Source: Myxocyprinus asiaticus (lineage: Eukaryota; Chordata; Actinopteri; Cypriniformes; Catostomidae). Taken from it: a stretch of 64,000 nt of DNA. The position numbers and the translations under genes are program-made. The stretch lies in the NCBI RefSeq assembly GCF_019703515.2, contig NC_059374.1:14730245-14794244 (forward strand). Reading direction: 5' to 3'. This document shows positions 34,719 to 46,877 of the stretch, piece by piece (the stretch's first letter is position 1; every line of letters begins with the position of its first letter). The notes under the pieces were generated by a model. The model was not told the origin of the DNA, searched no databases, and saw nothing but the letters and a program-made list of their open reading frames with translations.

Positions 34719-35570
34719 AAAAAAAAAATTGTCTGCTTTTTTCTAATCACATTCCGACCCCTTATTTAAACTGTTTCGCTCGCAACGAACATTTAAATAG
34801 AAATAAAAAATGCCAAGACACAAAAACGCAACTAGAACTTGACAAACTGGATCTGTTTTTACTGGATGTACGGAATGCTTTTTGCACGGCATCCTGGGAC
34901 TTGAAGTCTTTTCAGCATCGACTCTGCTCACCTCTATCCTCAACGAGTCTCCAGAATATGCGGAAAGATTAATGCTTCTGTTATTGCAGAATGTCTTTGT
35001 TACCACACAACCCTGTATTTCCTGCTCTGTGAGGATCTGTGTTCATTTTCTATTCATTTGGGAGCTGTATTATTCATCTCTGAGATCTTATTACACAACA
35101 CAGGAAGTCCCTCGTTCTTCTCGCTCAAGTTCAGATACATTATGTGTACTACTTTTTGTGGAGGTAAAGATGATTGACAGGGGTGAACCAATGACATCTA
35201 GAGTAAGAAACCCTGAATGGCCAGTGCCATTACTGGGATGGAATGGGTTGTGTTCCATGTGTATTTTGATGAAGATGAGGAGAGGTATGCACAAAATAAA
35301 GGAAGTTTGCACTAGAGTAGATGCTGTTTTTGTCAAGCTGTACCTGTTCAGATGGCATTGAATCAGTAAGCCATGGAAAGTTTGCCTAGAGGAGATGAGA
35401 GAAATGATGATGACATAGGTGGTGCTGAAGGAAATAATGGCATTTGGAAAAGATGAAGTCTTTGATGTATTTTAAAACAGGAGTACGGCATGTGGAGATG
35501 TCATTATCAGAGAGAGTTGTTTAGAGAATCTGGCATTTGTCAAGACCATGTCAACTACGTTTCTGTACAT
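34719..35570. other. downstream of arhgap35, possible extended UTR
   Basis: No gene is recognised. The open frames at 34882-35361 have no known domain. AATAAA at 35295 could end a longer arhgap35 transcript. Confidence 0.4.
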
Positions 35571-35742
35571 CCCTGCTGAATAACAACAGCTTAAACCAGC
35601 CATAGCTGGTTTTCTGATCTTAGATGCTCTCCCAGACCAGCTAGACCATCTTAAACTAGCTTGGCTAGGCTGTAAGATCAGCTAAAATAGCTTAACACCA
35701 GCTTGGCAAGGCTGGGAGGCAAGCTAGACCTGTTCAGCAGGG
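35571..35742. mobile_element. small TIR element with CAGCTTAAACCAGC repeats
   Basis: Begins CCCTGCTGAATAACAACAGC and ends with the inverse, TTCAGCAGGG. The interior is a degenerate tandem of CAGCTTAAACCAGC/CCAGCTTGGC-type words. 172 bp, non-coding; the family name is not known. Confidence 0.7.
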
Positions 35743-37951
35743 TCTGAAAACCTCAGCTAAATAACAATAAGAGAACTGCATTTTATTTGTTTAAGACCTG
35801 AAGTGTTTTAAAGAGAGTGACAGGAAGATAGTTTTGGGGAAGGAAAGTTGGACACAGAAATTGAAAAGCGACATAAAAAGACGCTAGCGTGTGCTCAAAG
35901 CTCTGTTGAACTAGCCTAGCATGGGCTTTGGCCTTATTGCAGTGCAAGAAAGCAACACTGCCATCTTGTGGGCAAAGGAGGTATAGCACGTCAAAATTCG
36001 GAAAATTTCCATGCTATATTTTTGTTTTTCGTAAAAAATGCTGGATGCACTTAAAAACACTTTGGTTTACAGTGTAACAAAAGCGAAATAAAAAAAAAAG
36101 TGGCAAGCTCCATTGCCATTCAGCATTCAAGGGACAGTTTGCTCCAGTATTCAACAGCACTTATACGTTATATTTCGTTTACTCAGGCAAGACAAGATAA
36201 TTAATAATTATCAGTGTTTATTTGAACTGAGAGGAGTCTGTTACAAAGATAAAGTTTGTTTTGAGCCATGAGCAGACGTTCTGTGAACAATCACACTAAT
36301 TAATGTTTAAGGAGATTACTGAAAAATGAATGTATTCCACAGTGGCTAATCTGACAGATTTCACTTCATTTTGTGCATATCAATCCATTAAGTGAACCAC
36401 AACTGCCCTAACCCCCCCTTAACCTGTCAATCAACATCTAGTCTGGGTTCTGAATGGCTGTCTGACATCTGATGGGCTCTCTAATGAGCTGCAACTCCTA
36501 ATAGCTTGACATGATCACCTCCATTCTTGCTTACACATTATGTCTTTGTTGTCGTCTTTACCTCAGAGCAGGTAAAACGGTATTTTTGGGAAATCGGGAG
36601 CTGTGTGGCCTAAACACCCCTGGTACTTTGTATGAATGCTGCATTCTCTGTGTATTTTCAGTGTATTCTTTCAGAACTGACTGCCCTTACAGCCAAAGAC
36701 TGTGCAAAAAAAATTACATGGAAAAAGGGCAGCGGAAGAAGAGAATGAAAAGCGACAAATGATAAATGTGTATTAAAAAATGTGACTTTGGTTCAGCAAA
36801 TCTATTTGGCTGGCTCACTTTATTTTAATTTTATTTTTTGTAGTTTATTTGCTTTTTTCTCTCGCAAGAGCGGTGACAGATTAACTTGCAAGTTCAAGGA
36901 GAAATGAGCAAAATTATATTCAGAATGGTTGTTTATTTGTATGTTAGGGGGTCTAACACTTTGCCCTATAGTCAATGGTGATAGAAAAAGGTTTTCTATT
37001 TATGTTTTATTTTAATAATGAAAAAAAGAGAGAACTTTTTTAGCAGTTTTGTTTTGTGAATGGTGTAAAGGCCACCATGATGTAGTGCATGATTCAAGAG
37101 CAGGTCAGGGAGAGGGGTCGACCACTCTCAGTATTAAAGGGGAAAAAAATTAACAAAGAAAAAATTAAATGGAAGAAAATTATTAAACAAATGAAGTTAC
37201 ATCAACAACAACAAAAAATCATGTCATTATTTGCAAAGAGCTTAGTAATTAGTCTCAATGGGAATGGTGTATAAACAGCCTTCTGTGACCTGTATTATAG
37301 TTAATAAATCAATCTTGTAAGATATGTGCTTTGTATTTATTTTAGTGTTGCATAATGTGCCATTATGAACTGTGCCTTTTCTCCACGTTCCCATTTCAGG
37401 TCAGTATTACGATCATTTGATCTTCCTCGCTGGGTTCATAGTCATTCAAGACAACTTTTTATAAGTTGGCTATTCAGAAATTAGGCCAGTCCATTTAGGA
37501 TAGTTTTTGATCACACAAAAGCTGACAATGTGGTGTGACACACCCTATGCAATGCACCACAGCATTTTATTCACAAGTGATTGTCTATTTATTTGTCTAT
37601 TTATAGGCCGTTTTACATGCATATTCCATAATTTCTGATGATTATTCATCGTATTTATTCATTTTCCGTACAGATTGCACTCTTCGAGGTGTATTAGCTA
37701 TTTTTGTGTACTTATACACGTGCATGGGAATCAAATGTAATGACACCAACTGACCACTAGGTGTCTCGCTTGTTAAACATTGAGTACAGGACCTTTCACG
37801 TTCTCTTTTATGGATGAATCATTCCGACCTCTGAGTCACTCGCAGCTGTCCAAGGTGTTCAATTAATTTCGTAAGACACTTTCAGTGTTCACCCTAATTT
37901 TGAAGTTTTAACAGAATAAATGCTACAAACAATAATGCTTAATTCTAACGT
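35743..37951. other. intergenic stretch, no gene recognised
   Basis: Nothing supported. AATAAA-type words occur at several places. The small frames at 35783-35989 (minus), 36511-36762 and 37089-37274 lack domains. Confidence 0.5.
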
Positions 37952-38287
37952 TCACAAAAAAATAAAATAATAATAATTCACCTCATATAAAAGCTCTTGT
38001 GTTGCGCATTTGAATGCAGATTTTGTATATATTTGTGTGTTGATGGGTTTTTGGTCCCGGTAGCTTTTAAGAAGTCTCGCCTCAAACTTGTCTGGAAAAC
38101 AACCAACGTCTGAAAGTAATTCTGCGTGTCCGGTTCGCCTTATGATCAGTCGAGGCACGTATCGCTGCTCATCCGTGTCTTTCCGAGTCTTGAATTCAGA
38201 TGCGTCCGACTCCAGACTATTTATACCGTCACAGGTGGAGCAGCTCTTAACAATACCAAAACACCAGCAGCCGAAAGTAACCACCAG
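37952..38287 (-). CDS. uncertain small ORF with hydrophobic N-terminus
   Basis: From the first true ATG (about 38287, minus strand) the frame reads MLVVTFGCWCFGIVKSCSTC, a hydrophobic stretch that could act as a signal peptide. A hydrophilic region follows with a dibasic site (RLIIRRTGHAELL) and CFPDKFEARLLKSYRDQK, then the stop after YYYFIFL. An exon border is possible at ELLYE followed by GTGAAT (plus strand about 37980), since the last residues look like AT-rich intron. I recognise no family. A minus-strand TATATA lies only about 26 bases upstream of the ATG, too close for a standard promoter. It may be a first exon of a secreted protein or a chance frame. Confidence 0.3.
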   Translation of the reverse strand: MVVTFGCWCFGIVKSCSTCDGINSLESDASEFKTRKDTDEQRYVPRLIIRRTGHAELLSDVGCFPDKFEARLLKSYRDQKPINTQIYTKSAFKCATQELLYEVNYYYFIFL

Positions 38288-38299
38288 CATAATTCGCAC

Positions 38300-39008
38300 A
38301 ATATCCGTACTATATAGTGGGGAAGTTTTTAGGATTGAATACTTTTGTCTTTCTGTGATTATGTTGGTTTTAAACCTTGTTCATAAATATCTTTAAAGGT
38401 GCTGTTGGCGATTATTGAATGGTATGCAGTGTTCCTGCTCCCTGAAAGATATGACTGAAATAAGTGTCCTGAGATATATCACCGGTCTCTGTGACACCAC
38501 TGTGTAAACAGCAAACAAAATCACCTTTTAGATACAGGCATCACCTGTCAAGCAACTCTAGAATGCGCATGCGCATTAGCTATACAAGCTGGGATTTTTT
38601 TTTTTTTTTTTTTTTTGTGCATAAAATGAGGTCAAGAATCACAATTTATGATACCAGTATTGTCAGATTTTATTGCTGATTTGAAATATGTTCTTTGATC
38701 TTAATCTTGACCAAACCTTTTTGAAATATTGGTCTTTCTCTATTCAAATAGATAAGAGCTGCACTGGCATGACTGGAAATAGCCTCCCGAGACCATTCGA
38801 AAGATGACCGACAGTGGACTGAGTTGCTAGAAAGACTTTGGTAGTACTTGACTGGTTTCTAGTTCTGGTCTCCATAAGAAACTACCAGTACGAGTGTTCC
38901 AGACGAAGCACAAACATTTTAGCTGTTAGTTGGAGTAAATATGAGTTCAGGCTCAACTTGTGCAGTTGTTGGCTGCCATACCAACTTGAAGTACTTAATT
39001 ATGTTTAA
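38300..39008. other. intergenic stretch, no gene recognised
   Basis: Contains AAAGGTGCTGTTGGCGATT at 38396, the start of a repeat seen again near 41127. A poly-T run lies at about 38595-38616. No gene is supported. Confidence 0.5.
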
Positions 39009-39420
39009 GGTGCACTCAGTAACTTTTGTCTTTGTGTCATCTTGGACTTACACTGACACCTAGTGGCTTGGATGCAGCATAATTTAAAATCAATAGTTTT
39101 CAGTTTCAGATGCCATTGTAGAAATGTACTATTCCCAGTCAGCAATAATTACTTTAATCAGTGAGTGAAAGTGTCTAATAACAGGACGGTTACTGAGATT
39201 AAGAGAGTAGTATTTGGCTGGTCATGTGATTCTAAAATGGCAGCCCCCATGTGCAGACCCTCTCCATGTAGAATAAAACAGCTTTTATAATGTTACTGAT
39301 ATGACTGGACTCTTCATTTTAATGTGAGTGGTCCTGCTTTCCAACATATATTGCAAAATTACAATTCATGTCTTTAGGGGTTAACATTTTTTAATGAGTA
39401 TAAAACTACTGAGTGCACCT
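39009..39420. mobile_element. TTAA-flanked MITE (GGTGCACTCAGTAA)
   Basis: Ends GGTGCACTCAGTAAC and its inverse, ACTGAGTGCACC, flanked by TTAA at 39005-39008 and TTAA at 39421-39424. 412 bp, non-coding, with a truncated relative at 28600-28855. The TTAA target suggests a piggyBac- or Kolobok-like transposase acting in trans. Confidence 0.8.
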
Positions 39421-40056
39421 TTAACATAACTAACCTCGGTTCATAGCTTCATGTCATCTAACCACTCCTGAAACTTTGACGAGTGAGGCACTTTCAAAAA
39501 ATATAATGACTCTGTAAAGTATCAGCACTATCAAGCCAGTTGTTTTTGTTTTTTTTACAAATTTAATACTAAACGCTTAACATCACATTATCTACTAAGA
39601 ACATACGCCAATGCGAGTGAAAACACTGGAGACCAAAAAATGAAAACATGCAACTATTATGAATCGTGGAGCATTTCCGCATTCAGGGAAATGGTGGATG
39701 GGGGATAAACATCTACAGCAGTAAATAGGAGACGACAGCAAATATTATGTTTGCGTACCCATTTTCTCCTAGAACAAAATAGAAAAGCAAAGTATAGTGA
39801 TATAAATGTACATTAAATAATAAAAAAATTTGACAAGATTTACCCTTCTAAATTAAGGTGGAAATGCGTCATCACAGTCAATGAAAAAGGTCCTATCCAA
39901 ATGAAAATTTCTACAGGCCTATCATTTTTGTAATAGCTGTTGTGTAAAAAAGTGAACACTGAGATATATTAAGACAAGGGACATGTAAAGAAGGTAGATT
40001 TTAACTGAAAAATTATATATATATATATATACACACACACACGCACACACACACAC
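39421..40056. other. intergenic stretch, no gene recognised
   Basis: AT-rich sequence ending in TA and CA dinucleotide runs at 40014-40055. No feature is supported. Confidence 0.5.
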
Positions 40057-40580
40057 AGTACTGTGCAAAAGTCATAAGATGTTTCACAAAAACATTTGTC
40101 TTAAGATGGTTATTTATATCTTCAGCTTTAGTGTGTCAGTAGGAAATATAAATGTTAGACTCACAAACATTACTTTTGCAAATAGAATAGAATAGAATAG
40201 AAGAACAGGGAGCCCTGCAACAGATGACATGGTACCCACAGAGCCCCCCACTGAACATTGAGTCAGTCTGAGATTACATGAAGAGACAGAAGCAATTGAG
40301 ACAGCCTAAACAGATAGAAGAACTGTGGTGAATTCTCCAAGAAGCTTGGAATATCCTATCTGCCAACAACCAAGAAAAACTGTGTCCAGGTGTACCTAGG
40401 AGAACTGGGGCTGTTTTAAAGGCAAAGGTGGTCACAACAAATATTGATTTAGCTTTTTTATGTTTACTGGACTTTGCATGACATTAAGTGATAAATGAAA
40501 ACTATTTATGGCATTATTTTTGAAGACATCCTCACTATGCAACATTTTTCACAATGCCTAAAACTTTTGCACAATACTGT
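40057..40580. mobile_element. Tc1/mariner-type non-autonomous element (CAGTACTGTGCAAAAG ends)
   Basis: The left end CAGTACTGTGCAAAAGTC is matched by a right end ACTTTTGCACAATACTGTA, its inverse. A fragment of the same family, in reverse, interrupts the Tc1 element at 22975-23245. Shared interior words include AATAGAATAGAATAG and GGGAGCCCTGCA. No transposase frame remains. The right flank is TA-rich, fitting a Tc1-type target. Confidence 0.8.
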
Positions 40581-41612
40581 ATGTGTATTATATATATAGC
40601 CAAGACTTTTAAAGTTTGTGACTTTACTGAAATTTATTAAAAAAATGAACCCATTTCAGAAACTGGAGTAAAAAAAGTGACAACTAGCCCCGGTCTCCCA
40701 TATGCATATACAGACCTAGATTTCAGAGATTCCAGAGCCCAACGTTTGTCCTTAGAGTGGACATCGATTATCCGGGTCACTGTGGGTTTTTCGATTCTTA
40801 TACCTCGATTGATGGTGGTGCCGGGAGTAAGGATGCTGTTATTGATCATCTGATGGTCAAATTGATGAATGCTGCTATAAATGGGACTTGCACTGTTATC
40901 AGCTGAAAACAGCCAAGAACAGCTACCAACACCCAAGACGTGGCTTAGTATGTCTCTTTTTGTATTGCACTTACTATCTCTTTTTTAATTTTCTTTGCTT
41001 TTCATTTCTTTTTGTTTTTTTTACAACCTTTTTGTTGATGAGGTTCGACGCCTACTTTCATAATCCTGTTTGGGCAGTTGTTTTGAATTTAACAGTGTAT
41101 ATAGGGGCCACAAAAATTTAAGGACACTAAAAGGTGCTTTAAGCAATTTAGCCTTTCTGGAACTTCCACCAGACTAGCCATTGAATGAGCCATGCCCCCT
41201 CTTTCCAAAACCCTGCTCTCCAATGACATGCGCACACACAAACACACTAGAGACCGTTGTGTTGGAGCTGATGGAGGTCGATGGATCTTCCTGAGCATTT
41301 CACCGTCCGACCCTGTGAATATTGCGGGAGCAGGACACCGCACCGGCCCTTATACATGCATATACGGCCTCCCCTGTGAACGTGCACAATGATTGACAGG
41401 CGGATTGGCTAAACAAACGATCTGACTGCAGCACAAGCCTTTTCTGCTGCTGTTTACCGAGCCTATAGGGCTGTTTCAGAGACAGGTGTGATATTTCATG
41501 CCACCTATTTAAGTGAAGAAGGAAAAGTTCAGAGAAAAGTTCTAGCATCATTTGTTTCTAGATGCCATTTGCTTAGATATTTTTTTATCTAATGCAGTGA
41601 AGTGTGGCTTAA
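40581..41612. other. intergenic stretch with GGTGCTTTAAGC repeat
   Basis: 41127-41400 (AAAGGTGCTTTAAGCAATTTAG) resembles the repeat starting at 38396. The minus frame at 40637-40936 has no recognisable domain. No gene is supported. Confidence 0.4.
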
Positions 41613-42290
41613 AGAAATAGGTCACCAAAAATTTTTAATTCTCTCATCATTTACTCAGCCACATCCCATCCCAGATGTGTATGACTATCTTTATTTTGCA
41701 GAACACAAACAAACATTTCTAGAAGAATATCTCAGCTCTGTAGCTCCATACAATGCAAGTGAATAGTGACCAAAACTTTGAAGTTCCAAAAAAGCACATA
41801 AAGGCAGCACAAAAGTAATCCATACAACTCCAGTTGTTAAATCCATATCATCAGACGTGATATAAGTGTGAGTGAGAAATGGATCAATATTTAAGTCCTT
41901 TTTTACTATCAACGTACTTTCACTTTCACGTTCTTTATTTGTTTTTGGCGATTCGCATTTTCCGTGCATATCGCCACCTACTAGGCTGGGAGGAGAATTT
42001 ATAGTAAAAAAGGACTTAAATATTGATCTGTTTCTAACCCAAATGTATCTTTTCTGAAGATATGAATTTAACCACTTAAGTTAAATGGATTATATGCTGC
42101 CTTTATATGCTTTTTGGAGCTTCAAAATTTTAGTCACCATTCACTTGCATTGTATGGACCTACAGAGCTGAAATATTCTTATAAAAGTCTTCCTTTTTGT
42201 TCAGCAGAAGAGAGAAAGTCATATACATCTGGGATGGCGTGAGGGTGAGTAAATGATGAGAGAATTAAAATTTTTGGATGAACTATTCCT
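41613..42290. mobile_element. TTAA-flanked foldback MITE, complete copy
   Basis: Flanked by TTAA on both sides (41609-41612 and 42291-42294). The two arms are inverted copies over most of their length: CATCCCAGATGTGTATGAC, CAATGCAAGTGAATAGTGAC and TTTAAGTCCTTTTTTACTAT recur inverted. A short central spacer contains GGCGATTCGCATTTTCCGTG. Such long arms would fold into a hairpin in RNA. This is the reference copy for the family in this window. Confidence 0.85.
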
Positions 42291-42305
42291 TTAAGTGTCC
42301 AAATA

Positions 42306-42857
42306 CACTCACTGAGGACTTTATTAGGAACACCTGTACACCTACATATTCATGCAACTATCTAATCAGCCAATCTTGTGGCAGCAGTGCAATGCATAAA
42401 ATCATGCAGATACGGGTCAGGAGCTTCAGGTAATGTTCACATCAACCATCAGAATGGGGAAAAAATGTGTTCTCAGTGATTTAGACCGTGGCATGATTGT
42501 TGGTGCCAGATGGGCTGGTTTGAGTATTTCCGTAACTGCTGATCTCCTGGGATTTTCACGCACAACAGTCTCTAGAATTTATTCGGAATGGTGCCAAAAA
42601 CAAAAAACATCATGTGAGCAGCAGTTCTGCAGATAGAAATGCCTTGTTGATGTGAGAGATCAAAGGAGAATGGCCAGACTGGTTTGAGCTGACAGAAAGG
42701 CTACGGTAACTCAGATAACCACTCTACAATTTTAGTGAGCAGAATTGCATCTCAGAATGAACAACATGTCGAACCTTGAGGCGGATTGGCTCCAACAGCA
42801 GAAGACCACGTCAGGCACTTTATTAGGACCATAGTGTTCCAAAGTGCTCAGTGAGTG
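42306..42857 (+). mobile_element. Tc1/mariner element, 552 bp, TA target duplication
   Basis: Starts CACTCACTGAGGACTTTATT and ends AAGTGCTCAGTGAGTG, its imperfect inverse. TA flanks both sides (42304-42305, 42858-42859). It holds only the N-terminal part of a transposase (42433-42636); the catalytic domain is deleted. It inserted 11 bp from the right end of the TTAA MITE. Confidence 0.9.
42433..42636 (+). pseudogene. Tc1-like transposase helix-turn-helix fragment
   Basis: The conserved part begins MGKKCVLSDLDRGMIVGARW, followed by AGLSISVTADLLGFSRTTVS and RIYSEWCQKQKT, a clear paired-type helix-turn-helix. The frame stops at 42636. Downstream traces (QRRMARLV, DRKATVTQITTLQF) continue the DNA-binding half. 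The DDE domain is absent. Confidence 0.8.
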
Positions 42858-44558
42858 TATATTTTGGGGCCACTGTAAATTGTATTAGTCATTGGTTTTA
42901 ATTCCGATTTTGTAAAATAAGAAATACATTTTCATGTTAAACTAAACTAAAATAATTTTTTAGTATGCCGGACAGTCAACTTTCCTGCACAGATTTAGTG
43001 CTCAGGTCATTTTTTTTGGCACCGCAGGCCAGGCAGATGGCTGATGCAGATTAGACGGTCAGTTCATGGTTGAGCTGATTGCATTTTCTGATGTGGAAAA
43101 GAAAAGCAATTATTATTAAGTTTATTAGCAATGTGGGTTTTTTTTTTTTCTCCCCAACTTTTTCACTATGATTAATCATGCTGTTTAATTCTGAGATTTA
43201 CCATAGCTCTCCTGTAATTTCCCCATGGTCTTCTCGTGTGCGTGTTTTTTTTTCCGCTCTCATTTTGTAATGAGTGGTGAATTCAGGTGTTGAGTTCTGT
43301 TTCAACCCAGGGAGCGGCGAGTGAAGATGATTGCATTGACCATTCAGAATCAGTATGGATGCCTGGCATGATTCTATTGCAAGTATAGCAAGAAGTGAGT
43401 TAAGCACATCCAGTCTTTTAGAAGCTGCTCAACCCCCGCCCCCCCACCCCCCCAAAGTTCTAACTTTGTGTAGCGCCGTCTTCCATAGAATATTGAATAA
43501 GTTTGACATGGCTTTGTGAGCACGCGCGAGCAGCTCCGCGCATTGAAGCGGTCCCTGCGAATCTTCCTGCCTAGCTTTCAGAAGCCCTTCATGCACACTT
43601 GACAGTTCAAGGTTAGCTCCTCGCCTCTCCACTTGCGCTCCCAACGTTACCCTAGAGGATAATGCCAAGATCCAGGTCTTTGAGCCCAAAACCCAGCCAT
43701 AATCCCTTCCATCGATTGCCCTGAGAATTTCCTCCAGAGCTCAGCGGGCATCCCAGCACTCCATCCCCACTATGCCCCAGTCAGCTCACACTCAGTCCAT
43801 CTTGATTGGCAGAGCCTACTTCCTGTGACATCTGAGCTGATTTCCTCTCTTTTAGAGGCTGTCTGTCTACCAGTCTACCACAATCTCTCTTTTAGGGCAG
43901 CAATGTCATTGTTTGTAGATATCAGCAGAATCTCTTTTGGAGAGTAAAGCCACCTTTTCACTTTTTCACCGACATTCACATACAACTGTTACATCTTGTT
44001 TGCTGCCAAATATCAGAATGGCATTACTGTGTGATATTGTTGTGCAGATTGATGAATTCAGTTAAATTCATGATTAATAAATTTGCTCACCTACAATGAA
44101 TTTGGATTGTGTGCCCAGAAGATGTGGTCTACAATATTTATTAAACTCTTGAATACAGCGGCCACTGCAACTGTACCTTGCCTAATTAAATGTGGTCTCT
44201 CTCGCAAACTCTCCTGTAGCTGCCTTATTAATTTATGGTGCTGTTATTCATGCTGTGTGGTGCTGCTAATGAAGGCTTGTATGCAGATGAGGAGCTGAGG
44301 TTGTCTCTGGAGCAACGCTGCTCTGTCTGACCTGGTGACCTCTACATTGGCTTTCTGACTGCTACAGGTCAGTGGCAGCTGTCAATCACTCTGCAGCAGA
44401 CACACGCAATGCTGAGGTCACGCAACAAACACACTTAGATTTAAACTCTGGAGAGGACACACACACACCTGCAGATGAGAAGATACAGAAACACAGCAAA
44501 TGGTTTGATGAATAAAAATTTTAATGGAAATAAGTTACTAAAAAATTATATGCAAACA
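42858..44558. other. intergenic stretch; one uncertain minus-strand ORF
   Basis: A G/C-rich block lies at 43430-43454 (CCCCCGCCCCCCCACCCCCC). The minus-strand ORF 43429-43689 is listed separately. Otherwise nothing is supported. Confidence 0.5.
43429..43689 (-). CDS. uncertain ORF of unknown function
   Basis: The frame reads ALSSRVTLGAQVERRGANLE, then LSSVHEGLLKARQEDSQGPL, QCAELLARAHKAMSNLFNIL and WKTALHKVR. It is helix-rich with a coiled-coil-like pattern and much more GC-rich than its surroundings. It ends in a poly-Gly run created by the C-rich tract. No family is recognised. It could be an old retrotransposon ORF1 or other repeat-derived piece rather than a host exon. No clear splice sites were identified. 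Confidence 0.25.
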   Translation of the reverse strand: MGSKTWILALSSRVTLGAQVERRGANLELSSVHEGLLKARQEDSQGPLQCAELLARAHKAMSNLFNILWKTALHKVRTLGGWGGGG

Positions 44559-44940
44559 CGATCTCCACTTTCACTTCCACATTCTTCTTCTTTTGTTTTT
44601 GGCAATTCACATTCTTCGTGCATATCGCTACCTACTGAGCAAGGAGGAGAATTTATAAAAGTAGTTAAATATTGATCTTTTTCTCACCAACATCTGTCAC
44701 ATCGCCTTTGAAATATATGAATTTAACCACTGGAGTCATATGGATTACTTTTATTGTGCCTTTATATGCTTTTTGGTGCTTCAAAGATTTGGTACCCATT
44801 CATTTGCATTGTATGGATCTACAAAGCTAAAATATATTTCTAAAAGTCTTTGTGTTCAGCAAAATAAATAGTCATACACATCTGGGATGACATGAGGTTG
44901 AGTAAATGATGAGAATTTTCATTTTTGGGTGAACTATCCC
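44559..44940. mobile_element. TTAA foldback MITE, truncated copy
   Basis: Matches the centre and right arm of 41613-42290: GGCAATTCACATTCTTCGTG, CATATCGCTACCTACTGAGC, ACATCTGGGATGACATGAGG and GGTGAACTATCCCTT. The left arm is missing. The right TTAA is mutated to TTCA/TCAA and is shared with the next element. Confidence 0.75.
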
Positions 44941-44945
44941 TTCAA

Positions 44946-46877
44946 CCCTGTAAAGCCTGACATATGCAATAATTGTCAGAAAATGCAAATTGTTTTACAT
45001 TAAACTGTTTTTAGTACCATTAGACAAACTATAAAAAGAAACTGTAAAATAAAATAATTTTGCAATTTTTATTTATTTATTTATTTATCAAATTTGATAC
45101 ATTAGGCTTTAAAGGTCATTATCCTCCTGAGGCCCAGCAATTAATTTTTGTGTAGGACATTTGTTATTTAAGTTTTTCTTATCCCATAAATGCTACAGTA
45201 TTAAATCTTGGGGTATTATCAGAGGACTCCCTGGGCTTTTCAGAGATATCTAATGTTTGAGAGTTTGGCCATGACAACTTCCTCTCCTTGGTTAATAAAT
45301 ATGGACTAAAATGTATCAAAGTTCAATTAAGCACATCAAATATATACAGGGTTGGGAGGGTTACTTCTGAAATGTATTCCACTACAGATTACAGAATTCA
45401 TGCTGTAAAATGTAATTTGTAACGTATTCCATTAGATTACTCAAGGTCAGTAACATATTCTAAATACTTTGGATTACTTCTTCAGCACTGGTAGATTTTT
45501 TCACTTATTTTGACTATAAAAACTCTGCCAGTACAGTAAGACAAAATACACTTTAAAAATACATTCTCTGAAAAACCTAAATATCTTATGCAGTGTTGTT
45601 TCTAATACAAGATAAATCAAATTGATCTTGTTTTAAGGATTTTTAGATATTTTTACAGGAAACAATACAAAAATTAGTATCAAGAATATGATTTTTGCCC
45701 TAATATCAAAGGTCTTACTAGAAAAAAATTAATTATGATCCAACGTGAATTTTCTTGATAAAAAAAATATCGTGCCTGGTAACGTGCATGTAAAATGGCT
45801 AGAAATAGCATTTTAGCTTAGCATAAACCTGACAATTTACACAAGGCTTATTTCTACTGCTCCAAACTTACTTAAGACTTACTTTTCTGTCTGCTCGTAT
45901 GAATGTAACACATCATAAGAAAATGTTTCACTGCTGTTCAAATGCACTTTGTATCGCATCATTTATATGTATAAATGTTTTCCATCTGAAAGGACTAAAT
46001 ATTAAATGAAACAAATGACAATAAAATGTAATCTCTTCAGTAATCAAAATACTTTTTGAATGTAACTTTATTCTAATTACCAATGATTTCAATTGTAACT
46101 GTAGTGAAATAGTTACTTATATTTTGTATTTTAAATACATAATCCTGTTACATGTATTCCGTTACTCCCCAAACCTGAATATATATATATATAATATTTA
46201 TTTTTCAATAAACACATTTTATCATATATATTTTATGCACCAAATACTATATTGACATTTAAATCATTAATAGCTTGTAATGTAAAATAATGAGATCTTT
46301 ATATTGACCGAGCAAGCTGCATATATGAAAACACACAGAAATATTAGTTCACACTTTAAATATATCTTATAAACTGTATGTGTCAGATATATGGTTGTAT
46401 GTGTTTCAAAGCTCTGTGATTTAAAATAATAATAATAATAATAATTTTGTGGTGGGCATGAATGAAATGGCGATTGAGAGATATACCTCAAAAGCCTATT
46501 GTATCATATTTGATACACGAATATCAAAGGGGGGTTTTCAGTAAATTAATATTTAAAATTTAAACCAAGCACAAGTTGCTTATATTCAGCAAATACTCAT
46601 TTTAAACTTTCAGTTACAATATAATTACTTTCACTTTAATTTATTAAAATAAGCTGTCATTTATCCCAAAATAAGCCTCTCTTCACACAAGTCAGCAGTC
46701 ATTTTAAAAAGATTGATATAAACAATGAAATCACCATTTTCACGAATAACCACTAGATTGTGCCATAAACATGTGAAACTTACATACCATAGGTTGTTTA
46801 GCCCGTCAGCTTGAACAGAGAGTGAAAAAGGAGCCATCAAACGTTGTTTCATATTTGATACACAGGGCGTTATAGGG
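44946..46877. mobile_element. piggyBac-like TIR element interrupted by a hAT MITE
   Basis: The left end CCCTGTAAAGCCTGACATAT and the right end (inverse CCCTATAACGCCCTGTGTAT) are terminal inverted repeats. The right is followed by TTAA (46878-46881) and the left preceded by TCAA, a mutated TTAA. Ends beginning CCCT and a TTAA target are typical of piggyBac. No transposase frame is visible. The hAT MITE at 45347-46177 lies within. Confidence 0.6.
45347..46177. mobile_element. hAT-like MITE, 831 bp, perfect 8-bp target duplication
   Basis: Starts CAGGGTTGGGAGGGTTACTT and ends (inverse) CAGGTTTGGGGAGTAACGGA. Flanked by AATATATA on both sides (45339-45346 and 46178-46185). The interior is rich in ATTACT/AGTAAT words. 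It resembles the element 52991-53579 in ends and composition but is a different subfamily. Non-coding. Confidence 0.85.
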
